A stretch of 64,000 nt of DNA from the NCBI GenBank assembly GCA_900317755.1, contig ONHZ01000005.1:22358-86357 (forward strand), in the 5' to 3' direction. Below the pieces are notes generated by a model that was not told where the DNA came from, made no database searches, and was given only the letters and a program-made list of their open reading frames with translations. The position numbers were made by a program, and so were the translations under genes. Below are positions 43,917-52,458 of this stretch, piece after piece (the stretch's first letter is position 1; each line of letters opens with the position of its first letter). Source of the stretch: an uncultured Lachnospiraceae bacterium (lineage in GTDB: Bacteria > Bacillota > Clostridia > Lachnospirales > Lachnospiraceae).

Positions 43917-44695
43917 TGTTATCATACACATTTAATCTTATTGCATTTGAATATTTTCTTCTTGTGTTCGTGCGGATAGCATCATTCATGGTGTCTGCAC
44001 CTTTTTTTGGTATGCAGGGAGTTCCGATCATGGTCAGGAGCGGCTTTTCTGCAGTTGTTGCGATCATGGTTGTTTCTGTTATGAAGCCTTCTGAGGTTGT
44101 ATACGCCGGCGTGATTTCTTTTGCTGTCCTGGTCATGAAGGAAGCCATCACAGGACTCATTATTGGCTTTATGGCCTATGTATGTAATACGATCGTCATC
44201 TTTGCCGGAAACATCATCGACATGGATATCGGTTTTTCCATGGCATCAGAATTCGACCCAACGATGAATACGCAGATGACTGTCACCGGACAGATGTATT
44301 ATTATTTTATGATGCTTCTGCTTCTGGTTTCTGATATGCACCAATACATCTTACGTGCAGTCATTGATTCTTTCACACTCATTCCTCTTGGCGGAGCGAC
44401 ATTTGCCTGGGACAGTCTCCTTACTACATTTACGAAATACATGACGGATTCATTCATCATTGCATTTCGTATCATTCTTCCGGTATTTGCGGTCATGCTC
44501 GTGACAAATACGATTCTCGGTATTATGGCAAAGGTTGCACCGCAGATGAATATGTTCTCAGTCGGCATGCAGATCAAAATACTAATCGGCCTCGGGGCTA
44601 TTTTCCTTGTCATATTCCTTTTCCCGGAAGTTGTGAATATGATCGTAAATGAAATGTATACAATGATTCAGAATGGAATAGAGGGCATGCATTAG
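43916..44695 (+). CDS. fliR: Flagellar biosynthesis protein FliR
   Basis: A 259-residue export-gate protein with about six membrane helices; RIASFMVSAPFFGMQGVPIM and IDMDIGFSMASEFDP are family motifs. The ATG at 43916 overlaps the fliQ stop and follows GAGGT; the frame also opens at a TTG 36 nt earlier, without a site. Its TAG overlaps the GTG of flhB. Confidence 0.95.
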   Translation: MLSYTFNLIAFEYFLLVFVRIASFMVSAPFFGMQGVPIMVRSGFSAVVAIMVVSVMKPSEVVYAGVISFAVLVMKEAITGLIIGFMAYVCNTIVIFAGNIIDMDIGFSMASEFDPTMNTQMTVTGQMYYYFMMLLLLVSDMHQYILRAVIDSFTLIPLGGATFAWDSLLTTFTKYMTDSFIIAFRIILPVFAVMLVTNTILGIMAKVAPQMNMFSVGMQIKILIGLGAIFLVIFLFPEVVNMIVNEMYTMIQNGIEGMH

Positions 44696-45819
44696 TGGAG
44701 AATGAAGAACTTCTAATTCCATACGACCTGCAGTTCTTCGGGGATGCTGCAGACAAGACTGAAGATGCCACCGAAAAGAAACTTTCTGATACAAGAAAAA
44801 AAGGCCAGGTGGCAAAATCGCAGGAGCTTGCAAATGCGATTGAGCTTATTATGCTTTTTCTTCTGCTCAGAGTTTTTGGTGAATATCTTGCGAAGAATTT
44901 CAACGGTCAGTTTGAATGGTATTTAGGAAAGCAGATTCCGGAAATCATTCATTCGAATAACAGGAGCGGCTTTACGGCACTGACTGCGTCGCAGCTGATG
45001 TGGCAGTTATTCCTGCAGTTTTTAGTTACGGCTGCACCATTTCTGGTCGGTGGTTTTCTTGTAGCACTGTTCGGAAACGGGCTACAGTTTTCTTTCCAGG
45101 TCACGACGGAGCCCTTAAAGCCTTCGCTTTCGAAGCTTAATCCAGCGAATGGCTTCAAGAGGATTTTTTCGAAGCAGGCGCTCATCAATCTTCTTCTTTC
45201 AATAGCAAAGATCGTCATTATTTTTGGCGTTGCCTATTCTGTGCTGAAAGGAAAGATGAATCAGATTTTCATGCTCTATGAAATGGATTTCAGGGCAGGG
45301 ATTTCGCTTGTATTAAACCTTGTCGTGGACACCGGACTTCGAATCAGCCTTGTTTATCTCGTCATCGGATTTCTTGATTTCTTTTACCAGAGACGGAAAT
45401 TCAAAAATGACATCAAGATGACGAAGCAGGAGGTCAAGGACGAGTACAAGGATTCAGAAGGAGATCCGGAAATCAAGGGCCGTCAGAAGCAGAGGATGCG
45501 TGAGGCATCGCAGCGGAGAATGATGAAGGCGGTGCCTAAGGCGGATGTCGTCATCACAAACCCGACGCACATTGCCGTGGCACTTCAGTATGACAACAAG
45601 GTCGCATCCGCACCGATTCTTATTGCAAAAGGCCAGGATTATCTTGCGATGAAGATAAAGGACGCGGCAAAAGAAAATAATATAGAGATTGTAGAAAACA
45701 AGCCGCTTGCGAGAGCAATCTATACTACGGTGGAAATCGGCGACGAGATTCCGCCTGAGCTTTATCAGGCGGTGGCAGAAATTCTCGCAATCGTTTATAA
45801 TCATAAGCATCGGCATTGA
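44695..45819 (+). CDS. flhB: Flagellar export specificity switch FlhB
   Basis: A 374-residue protein with a GTG start overlapping the fliR stop. An N-terminal extension (IPYDLQFFGDAADKTEDATE) is followed by DTRKKGQVAKSQEL, four membrane helices, and the cytoplasmic domain with the autocleavage motif NPTH (VVITNPTHIAVAL). Cleavage lets FliK switch export from hook to filament. Confidence 0.96.
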   Translation: MENEELLIPYDLQFFGDAADKTEDATEKKLSDTRKKGQVAKSQELANAIELIMLFLLLRVFGEYLAKNFNGQFEWYLGKQIPEIIHSNNRSGFTALTASQLMWQLFLQFLVTAAPFLVGGFLVALFGNGLQFSFQVTTEPLKPSLSKLNPANGFKRIFSKQALINLLLSIAKIVIIFGVAYSVLKGKMNQIFMLYEMDFRAGISLVLNLVVDTGLRISLVYLVIGFLDFFYQRRKFKNDIKMTKQEVKDEYKDSEGDPEIKGRQKQRMREASQRRMMKAVPKADVVITNPTHIAVALQYDNKVASAPILIAKGQDYLAMKIKDAAKENNIEIVENKPLARAIYTTVEIGDEIPPELYQAVAEILAIVYNHKHRH

Positions 45820-45952
45820 CTGAGATAATTATGCTGGGTGGTTACGAATATAAATGAAAAATAAAGGCAGAATAGCCAGGATAGATAACAATTTATAGAT
45901 TTATTGGTATCAGAAAGAATAATACATAGAGAAACATAGAAAGGAGGTACAC

Positions 45953-48028
45953 ATGGACGATACAAAGAAATCATCAAGATTTTCTAATATTGCTGACATC
46001 GGCACAGCAGCATACCTGCTCGCTGCCATCATGTTCTTCATCGTCCCGATTCCTTCTTTCGTTCTCGATATCATGCTGGCGTTTAACATGTCGATCGCCT
46101 TCGTGGTACTCTTAAACTGCCTTTTCGTAACAGAGCCACTCGACATGTCGTTCTACCCGACGCTGTTACTTTTCACAACCATTTTCAGGATTTCACTGAA
46201 TGTCTCATCCACGAGGCTTATTCTTACCACAGGAAATCCTGGTAATGTCGTAACAAGTTTCGGACAGTTCATGGGCGGTGGCGATCTGGTCGTCGGCGTC
46301 ATTGTATTCGTTATTATCCTCATCATCCAGTTCGTCGTCATCAATAAAGGTACTGAGCGAGTGTCTGAGGTAACAGCGAGATTCACGCTCGACGCCATGC
46401 CCGGTAAGCAGATGGCCATTGATGCGGACCTGAATACCGGAGCCATTGATGATAAGGAAGCAGCAAGAAGACGACAGAAGCTTCAGGATGAAGCAAATTT
46501 CTTCGGCGCCATGGATGGTGCTACGAAGTACGTAAAAGGTGATGCAACTGCAGGCCTCATTATTACATTTGTAAACCTGATCGGTGGTATCGTCATGGGC
46601 ATGATGCGTCAGGGACTTGATTTTCAGACTGCCTTAAATCAGTACGGTGTCCTTACCATCGGTGATGGCCTTACTTCATCCATCCCTTCACTTCTTATTT
46701 CCCTGGCAACAGGCGTACTCGTCACAAAGGGCACGAAGGAATCCGACTTCGGCGGAACCCTAGTCAGACAGCTTTTCGGAATTCCGAAGGTCCTCTACAT
46801 CGTCGGTTTCGTTATGATCATTCTTGGCGTTGCAACGCCACTTAATCCTGTACTATTTATTGCATTTGGTGTAGTATTTATTGTGGTCGGACGGAACATG
46901 CAGAAGCAGCTTGAAGTGAAGACTGTGACCGAGGAAGTACAGGAAGATGAGACACAGGCCGAAGAAATCAGGAAACCGGAAAATGTTGTTTCACTTTTGC
47001 AGGTTGACCCTATTGAACTTGAATTTGGTTATGGTATTATTCCATTAGCGGATGTAAACCAGGGCGGCGACCTGCTTGACCGTGTCGTCATGATCCGCCG
47101 CCAGATCGCGCTTGAGCTAGGAACTGTCGTCCCAATAATACGACTCAGGGATAATATCCAGCTCAACCCGAACCAGTACATCATAAAGATCAAGGGCGTA
47201 AAGGTTGCAGAAGGTGAGATCCTTTTTGACCACTATATGGCGATGAATCCCGGTTTCGTCACAGAAGAGATTACAGGTATTCCGACCTTCGAGCCTTCGT
47301 TCCACCTGCCGGCACTCTGGATTACAGAGGGGCAGCGTGAGCGGGCTGAGTCCTTAGGCTATACGGTCGTTGACCCGCCGTCCATTATCGCGACGCATTT
47401 GACAGAAGTCATCAGGAGCCACATTGCTGAGTTCCTGACGCTGCAGGATACGCAGAACCTTGTCGACAATCTGAAAGAGACGAATCCGGTTCTTGTGGAC
47501 ACGCTGATTCCTAATGAATTGAGTCTGAACGAAGTCCAGCAGGTACTGAAGAATCTCTTAAACGAGGGCATTTCCATAAGGGATCTGCTTTCGATTTTCG
47601 AAATTCTTTCAGACAAGGCGCAGTCGACGAGGGATACAGACGTCCTCACGGAATATGTCCGCCAGGGTCTGAAGCGTGCGATTTCGTCGAGGTTCTTTGA
47701 TGCCGGCGAAGTAAACCAGGTAGTTCTCCTTTCTCCAAAGGTGGAGAAGGAAATCATGGCAGCCGTAAAGCATACCGAGAATGGCACATTCTTCTCGCTT
47801 GACCCGCAGAGGGTTCAGGAGATCATGAATGATACCGAGGCAAAGATAAAGATTTTGGAGGATGCTGGAAAGCCTGCCATCGTTGTATGTCAGTCTATTG
47901 TCAGAATGTATTTTAAGAGACTTTCTGAAGATTATATAGAAGATTTGATCGTAATCTCGTATAATGAAATAGATTCAGATATACAGATAGAATCTGTTGG
48001 TACAATAGGTGAAGTAGATGACAATTAA
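45953..48028 (+). CDS. flhA: Flagellar biosynthesis protein FlhA
   Basis: A 691-residue export-gate component. The N-terminal half has eight membrane helices and the FHIPEP-type motif (LFTTIFRISLNVSSTRLILT then GTERVSEVTARFTLDAMPGK-QMAIDADL). The C-terminal cytoplasmic domain starts near residue 340 and forms the docking ring for chaperone-substrate complexes. A 133-nt gap without clear promoter lies before it; AAAGGAGGT is a strong ribosome site. Overlaps flhF by 11 nt. Confidence 0.97.
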   Translation: MDDTKKSSRFSNIADIGTAAYLLAAIMFFIVPIPSFVLDIMLAFNMSIAFVVLLNCLFVTEPLDMSFYPTLLLFTTIFRISLNVSSTRLILTTGNPGNVVTSFGQFMGGGDLVVGVIVFVIILIIQFVVINKGTERVSEVTARFTLDAMPGKQMAIDADLNTGAIDDKEAARRRQKLQDEANFFGAMDGATKYVKGDATAGLIITFVNLIGGIVMGMMRQGLDFQTALNQYGVLTIGDGLTSSIPSLLISLATGVLVTKGTKESDFGGTLVRQLFGIPKVLYIVGFVMIILGVATPLNPVLFIAFGVVFIVVGRNMQKQLEVKTVTEEVQEDETQAEEIRKPENVVSLLQVDPIELEFGYGIIPLADVNQGGDLLDRVVMIRRQIALELGTVVPIIRLRDNIQLNPNQYIIKIKGVKVAEGEILFDHYMAMNPGFVTEEITGIPTFEPSFHLPALWITEGQRERAESLGYTVVDPPSIIATHLTEVIRSHIAEFLTLQDTQNLVDNLKETNPVLVDTLIPNELSLNEVQQVLKNLLNEGISIRDLLSIFEILSDKAQSTRDTDVLTEYVRQGLKRAISSRFFDAGEVNQVVLLSPKVEKEIMAAVKHTENGTFFSLDPQRVQEIMNDTEAKIKILEDAGKPAIVVCQSIVRMYFKRLSEDYIEDLIVISYNEIDSDIQIESVGTIGEVDDN

Positions 48029-49601
48029 GAAGTTTGAAGGAAAAACAAAGGAAGAGGCGATCAATGCCGCAAAGCGTGAGCTCGGGCAGGAAGTCGTCAT
48101 TATGAATATCAAAGAGGCAAAGGGAAAAGGCATACTGGGCGTTTTCAGAAAGCCATCCTATGAGGTTACTGCCGCAGTAGAAGAGGAAGAGGTACAGAAG
48201 AAGATTGGCTCGCAGACGGACATGCTCGCAGATACAGAGAGCAGCATACCTTCGGATTCTGCATCACTCAGGCTTAAGAAAAATACTTCCGAAGAAAAGC
48301 AGTCTTCATTTTCAGCAGCAGCTGATGAAGAGATTCCCGTTTCGTCATTTTCAGGAAATACAGGACATCTGCCGGATCTTACAGCGCCATCCCCTACTTC
48401 AGGAATGCAGAAGGTTGACCCTATTTCCAGCGTAAATCCTGACGACCTTCGCAGTGCCTTTAAAGAAATCAATGACGTGATAGACAGGGCAGAAAGAGTA
48501 AAAGGGCCGGATTCAAATTCAGAGTATGAAAGACCGATCATCAAGCGTGACGAATATTCCCGTGATAATGACCGTTATCTTGACAGAAGCGCAGAATACA
48601 TCAATGAACGTGAGGAAGTTAGAAGACCTCAGTATTCCGAGGACATGCACCGACCGGATTATTCCGATGAATCACGTTATTCACAGTATTCTGAGGATGT
48701 ATTTTCTCCAAGGGTAGACAGGGAGTATGGAGGCTATTCCGGAGAGGACGAGGATGAAGAGGCAAACAGCGAAAGGGAGCTTCTTCTTAAGTATGAGAAC
48801 AATCATGAATTTATAAAGACTTTATACAATATTCTGCTTGCCCACGAAGTAGATGAAGTATACATAAATCGAATTATTTCCGGCATGGGAAATATCATAC
48901 GCTCCGACAACAGCCTTGATTTCCTGATTGCCAATGTCTACCAGAAGATCGTTCTTTTACTTGGAAATCCAGACCCAATTGAGATTCCGGAGAATCCTAT
49001 GAAGCGTCCGCAGATCGTATTTTTCACGGGTCCTACAGGCGTTGGAAAGACGACTACGATTGCGAAAATCGCCTCTGATTTCAAGATAAAGAGAAGGAAT
49101 GAAGTAGCCCTTATTACTACAGATACATACAGGATTGCAGCTACGGAACAGCTTCAGGTATATGCCGATATTCTGAAGGTTCCGATGACGATTGCCTATA
49201 CTCCGGATGATGTCTCCAACGGTATCCAGAATTACAGGGATAAGGATCTTATTCTCATTGATACCGTAGGTTTTTCACACAAGAATAAAGAGCAGAAGGA
49301 CAATCTCAGCGCATTTCTTGCAAAGATTCCTGAGAGCAAGGATGCGAAAGTTTATCTGGTTCTTTCAACCACGACAAAATATACGGATATCAAGGAGATT
49401 ATTGATTCCTACAGGGAACTTACAGATTTTGATATTATTTTTACGAAGCTTGATGAGACTGACAGTTATGGAAATATATTAAACGCAAGACTGTACTCTG
49501 GAAAGAGCCTTTCATATGTGACCACGGGACAGAATGTTCCAGACGATATTTCTCTTATTGACGTACAGGCACTTACGAAAACTTTACTTGGAGGTAATTG
49601 A
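48018..49601 (+). CDS. flhF: Flagellar SRP-like GTPase FlhF
   Basis: A 527-residue protein. The N-terminal domain (KKFEGKTKEEAINAAKRELG then GKGILGVFRKPSYEV) is typical of FlhF; a disordered Ser/Asp/Arg/Tyr-rich middle (about 60-250) is longer than usual; the NG GTPase domain has FFTGPTGVGKTTTIAKIA, TTDTYRIAATEQL and DTVGFSHKN (G3) and FTKLDETDSYG. Controls placement and number of flagella with FlhG. Confidence 0.96.
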   Translation: MTIKKFEGKTKEEAINAAKRELGQEVVIMNIKEAKGKGILGVFRKPSYEVTAAVEEEEVQKKIGSQTDMLADTESSIPSDSASLRLKKNTSEEKQSSFSAAADEEIPVSSFSGNTGHLPDLTAPSPTSGMQKVDPISSVNPDDLRSAFKEINDVIDRAERVKGPDSNSEYERPIIKRDEYSRDNDRYLDRSAEYINEREEVRRPQYSEDMHRPDYSDESRYSQYSEDVFSPRVDREYGGYSGEDEDEEANSERELLLKYENNHEFIKTLYNILLAHEVDEVYINRIISGMGNIIRSDNSLDFLIANVYQKIVLLLGNPDPIEIPENPMKRPQIVFFTGPTGVGKTTTIAKIASDFKIKRRNEVALITTDTYRIAATEQLQVYADILKVPMTIAYTPDDVSNGIQNYRDKDLILIDTVGFSHKNKEQKDNLSAFLAKIPESKDAKVYLVLSTTTKYTDIKEIIDSYRELTDFDIIFTKLDETDSYGNILNARLYSGKSLSYVTTGQNVPDDISLIDVQALTKTLLGGN

Positions 49602-49602
49602 T

Positions 49603-50469
49603 ATGGATCAGGCAGAACACCTGAGGAATGTAATAAAGGTCAGTGAACAGAAGCTGAATGCCAGAATGTTTACTATTACCTCTGGCAAAGGCGGAGTAGG
49701 AAAATCCTCAGCAGCAGTTAATATGGCAGTGTGGTTCAGGCAGATGGGCTACAAGGTCATTATTCTCGATGCAGATTTTGGACTTGCAAATGTAGAGATC
49801 ATGTTCGGAACCGTTCCGAGATATACGCTTTCAGATTTTATTTACAAGGGCAGGGACTTAAAGGAGATCATTACTGAAGGACCGATGGGAATTGGTTTTA
49901 TTTCCGGCGGGAGCGGTATTGTAGGACTGAATAATATTGACAATGCAAAGATAAAAATTCTTATCGATTCACTTGCCCAGCTGAATGACCTCTGCGACAT
50001 CCTGATTATTGATACTGGGGCCGGCATTTCTGACCAGGTCATGAAATTCGTCCTGAATGCACCTGATATTATCCTTGTTGTGACTCCGGATCCGTCTTCG
50101 ATTTCTGATTCCTATGCCCAGCTGAAGACCTTGTATTCTGATCCTTCCTTCATGAGAAATGATACCAGGATAAGGCTGCTTGCAAACAAGGTGAATTCCG
50201 CAGATGAGGGGCTTCAGCTATACCAGAAGCTTGATTCAATAGTCCATAGATTTTTAGGCGGCGGCATGTATTATCTTGGCTATATTCCGACAGATCCTGT
50301 TATGGAAAAGACAATACGGGCTCAGAAGGTAGTTTCTATTTCAAACCCAAATGCCAGGAGCTCGAGAGGATACAAAGCTGCAGCAGATGCCTTATTAAAC
50401 AATAATGGCATGGAACGAATGGAGAGAAGGGGAGTTACCGAGCTCTTCAGAAATATTTTCGGTGTGTAA
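49603..50469 (+). CDS. flhG: MinD-like ATPase FlhG (FleN/YlxH)
   Basis: A 288-residue P-loop ATPase of the ParA/MinD type. ATG 49603 follows GGAGG; the frame opens earlier inside flhF but lacks a site. The N-terminal DQAEHLRNVI is the FlhF-activating helix with the conserved Gln; deviant Walker A TSGKGGVGKSSAAVNMA; DADFGLANVEIMFG; the C-terminus has a membrane-targeting-like helix (MERMERRGVTELFRNIFGV). Confidence 0.96.
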   Translation: MDQAEHLRNVIKVSEQKLNARMFTITSGKGGVGKSSAAVNMAVWFRQMGYKVIILDADFGLANVEIMFGTVPRYTLSDFIYKGRDLKEIITEGPMGIGFISGGSGIVGLNNIDNAKIKILIDSLAQLNDLCDILIIDTGAGISDQVMKFVLNAPDIILVVTPDPSSISDSYAQLKTLYSDPSFMRNDTRIRLLANKVNSADEGLQLYQKLDSIVHRFLGGGMYYLGYIPTDPVMEKTIRAQKVVSISNPNARSSRGYKAAADALLNNNGMERMERRGVTELFRNIFGV

Positions 50470-50548
50470 ACTATGTGATCTGATTTTCAGATACAGCGTG
50501 TGACATCAGTTTTCTGTAAATAAACTTGATTTTTATAGGTAAGGCCAT

Positions 50549-51310
50549 ATGAAGACTGTAATATCATCAACTGAACTTATCCCGGGTACAAAGGTAGGAC
50601 TTGAGGCCCTTGTTTCAGATGCGGCTAAAGAAAAGCTTAAGCTTCAGAAAGCGTATTATTCTGAAGTCTACGATGTGAATGATGATCACTCTGTAGAGAT
50701 ATTTGTACCCTATGTCGATGGAAAGCTGACAGCACTTCTGCAGAAGGTGAAATATGGTGTGATATTCACCACGAAGGATGGCCTGTATCGTGGAATCGGA
50801 GAGGTATCCGAGCATTACAAAAAAGAAAATTTTTATATTTATCATCTTGAGCTTCAGACGAAGCTTGAAAGATACCAGAGAAGGGAGTTTTACAGGCTGA
50901 ATGTTTTGCTCCCTCTTTATTTTATAACTTTAGATGACAGGGCGGCCACGCTTGATGCCATGAAAGATCTCAGGACGATTCTGACGCCTGACAAGGAACA
51001 TTTCCCGGACTTTGTCAGAACGATGGGAAATGGCAGCACGGATGATATTTCCGGAGGGGGAATTAAGTTCCATACAGAGAAGGAAATTCCAAAAGCAAAA
51101 TACATATTACTCAAGTTCAGGCTTGAGAGTGAACATTTGAATGAGGAAATCGAAATTATCGGTGAAATCGTCGGTTCATACAAAAATGAAAACAGCGTGT
51201 TCTATACGTACCGGATTAAATTCCATTTTAAGGACAGCAAATTCCAGGAAAAAATAGTACAGTATATTTTTGATAAGGAACGCCTCCTGAGAAAGAAAGC
51301 GCAGGATTAA
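50549..51310 (+). CDS. PilZ-domain c-di-GMP receptor, YcgR-like
   Basis: A 253-residue protein with an N-terminal YcgR-N/PilZN-like beta domain (PGTKVGLEALVSDAAKEKLK) and a C-terminal PilZ domain showing RYQRREFYRLNV (RxxxR) and DDISGGGIKF (D-x-S-x-x-G). Such proteins bind c-di-GMP and brake the motor or reduce motility. It lies between flhG and cheB; the stop overlaps the cheB ATG (TAATG). Confidence 0.92.
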   Translation: MKTVISSTELIPGTKVGLEALVSDAAKEKLKLQKAYYSEVYDVNDDHSVEIFVPYVDGKLTALLQKVKYGVIFTTKDGLYRGIGEVSEHYKKENFYIYHLELQTKLERYQRREFYRLNVLLPLYFITLDDRAATLDAMKDLRTILTPDKEHFPDFVRTMGNGSTDDISGGGIKFHTEKEIPKAKYILLKFRLESEHLNEEIEIIGEIVGSYKNENSVFYTYRIKFHFKDSKFQEKIVQYIFDKERLLRKKAQD

Positions 51311-52458
51311 TGATTAATGTTCTTGTGGCAGATGACTCTGCACTCATGAGAAGGATAGATTGTGATATAATAAATTCATTACAGGATTTTTGCGTAACGG
51401 ATATCGCTTTTGATGAGACTTCATTATTAAAAAAGCTGCGTGAAAATGCTTTTGATCTGCTTGTCATGAATGCATCCCTTGACAGCAGCGGAGATGGGCA
51501 TTTCATGGATGCGATGAAAGCTCTGAAGCTGGATACCGCATTTGTTGTAATATGCTATCCGCTTTTTGAAGACAAGAATCTTGTGAGCAGAGCGTATGGA
51601 GATGCCGCCGGGCTTATTGTGAGACCATTTCATATGAAGCCTGAAGAAAGAGATGACTATAGGAAGGAACTTTCAAAGGCAGTTTCTAATGCTGCAGGAA
51701 AGATAAAATTTACAGGAACTTCGATGAGGCAGACAGAAGACGAGGCACCAAAAAAAGATGAAAAGGATTCAAATTCTGCCAATCAGAGAGGACAGGAACT
51801 TTTTAATTTGGCATTTAAGCCTACGGTGCGTGCCGCAAGTGAGATTGCAAAGCGGAGAAAGCCTGTTTCTAATGGTCCTTTTCAGCTGGTTGTTCTTGCA
51901 TGCTCTACAGGTGGCCCGCAGGCTTTGCATAAGGTGATCCCGCTCATTACAAAGGACATTCCTGTTCCCTTTGTCATTGTGCAGCATATGCCTTATGGCT
52001 TTACAAAGCCGCTCGCAGAAAGGCTTAGCGAAAAGTCACACTTAATGGTAAAAGAAGCTGAAGATGGAGAAGTATTATTAAAAAATACCATCTATATCGC
52101 ACCGGGTGGAAGGCACCTTGAGATCATAAATGATTCACATGGGGCGCTTGCAGCAAAGGTATATGACGGGGCAGCGGAGAACAGCCTGAAGCCCTGTGCA
52201 GATGTCACCATCAGGTCAGTCGCAGACTGTCAGGTGAACAATATTTTATGTGTTGTCCTGACTGGCATGGGAATGGATGGAACGACGGGGATCGCTGAGC
52301 TTAGCTCTGTGAAGAATACTTTTGTTATTTCCCAGGATGAGGAAAGTTCTGTAGTTTATGGAATGCCAAAAGCGGTAAAGGATACAGGTCTTTCGAATGA
52401 AGTCGAGCCGCTTGGAAATATAGCACAGTCAATTATGAAGAAATTGGGGGTTTTGTAA
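51310..52458 (+). CDS. cheB: CheB methylesterase with degenerate receiver domain
   Basis: A 382-residue protein-glutamate methylesterase/deamidase acting on chemoreceptors. The C-terminal catalytic domain is intact: Ser199 in LACSTGGPQAL, His226 in VQHMPYGF and Asp323 in LTGMGMDGT. In the N-terminal receiver, Asp8/Asp9 remain (ADDSALMRR) but the phospho-acceptor Asp is Asn54 (LLVMNASLD), the Thr/Ser is Cys82 and the Lys is Arg105 (LIVRPF). Phosphorylation by CheA therefore appears impossible, unlike in model CheBs. Overlaps cheA by one base. Confidence 0.93.
   Translation: MINVLVADDSALMRRIDCDIINSLQDFCVTDIAFDETSLLKKLRENAFDLLVMNASLDSSGDGHFMDAMKALKLDTAFVVICYPLFEDKNLVSRAYGDAAGLIVRPFHMKPEERDDYRKELSKAVSNAAGKIKFTGTSMRQTEDEAPKKDEKDSNSANQRGQELFNLAFKPTVRAASEIAKRRKPVSNGPFQLVVLACSTGGPQALHKVIPLITKDIPVPFVIVQHMPYGFTKPLAERLSEKSHLMVKEAEDGEVLLKNTIYIAPGGRHLEIINDSHGALAAKVYDGAAENSLKPCADVTIRSVADCQVNNILCVVLTGMGMDGTTGIAELSSVKNTFVISQDEESSVVYGMPKAVKDTGLSNEVEPLGNIAQSIMKKLGVL

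Noticed and set aside
49534..49602. Extended FlhG start inside flhF
   Set aside because: ATG 49603 follows GGAGG and gives the conserved FlhG N-terminal helix.
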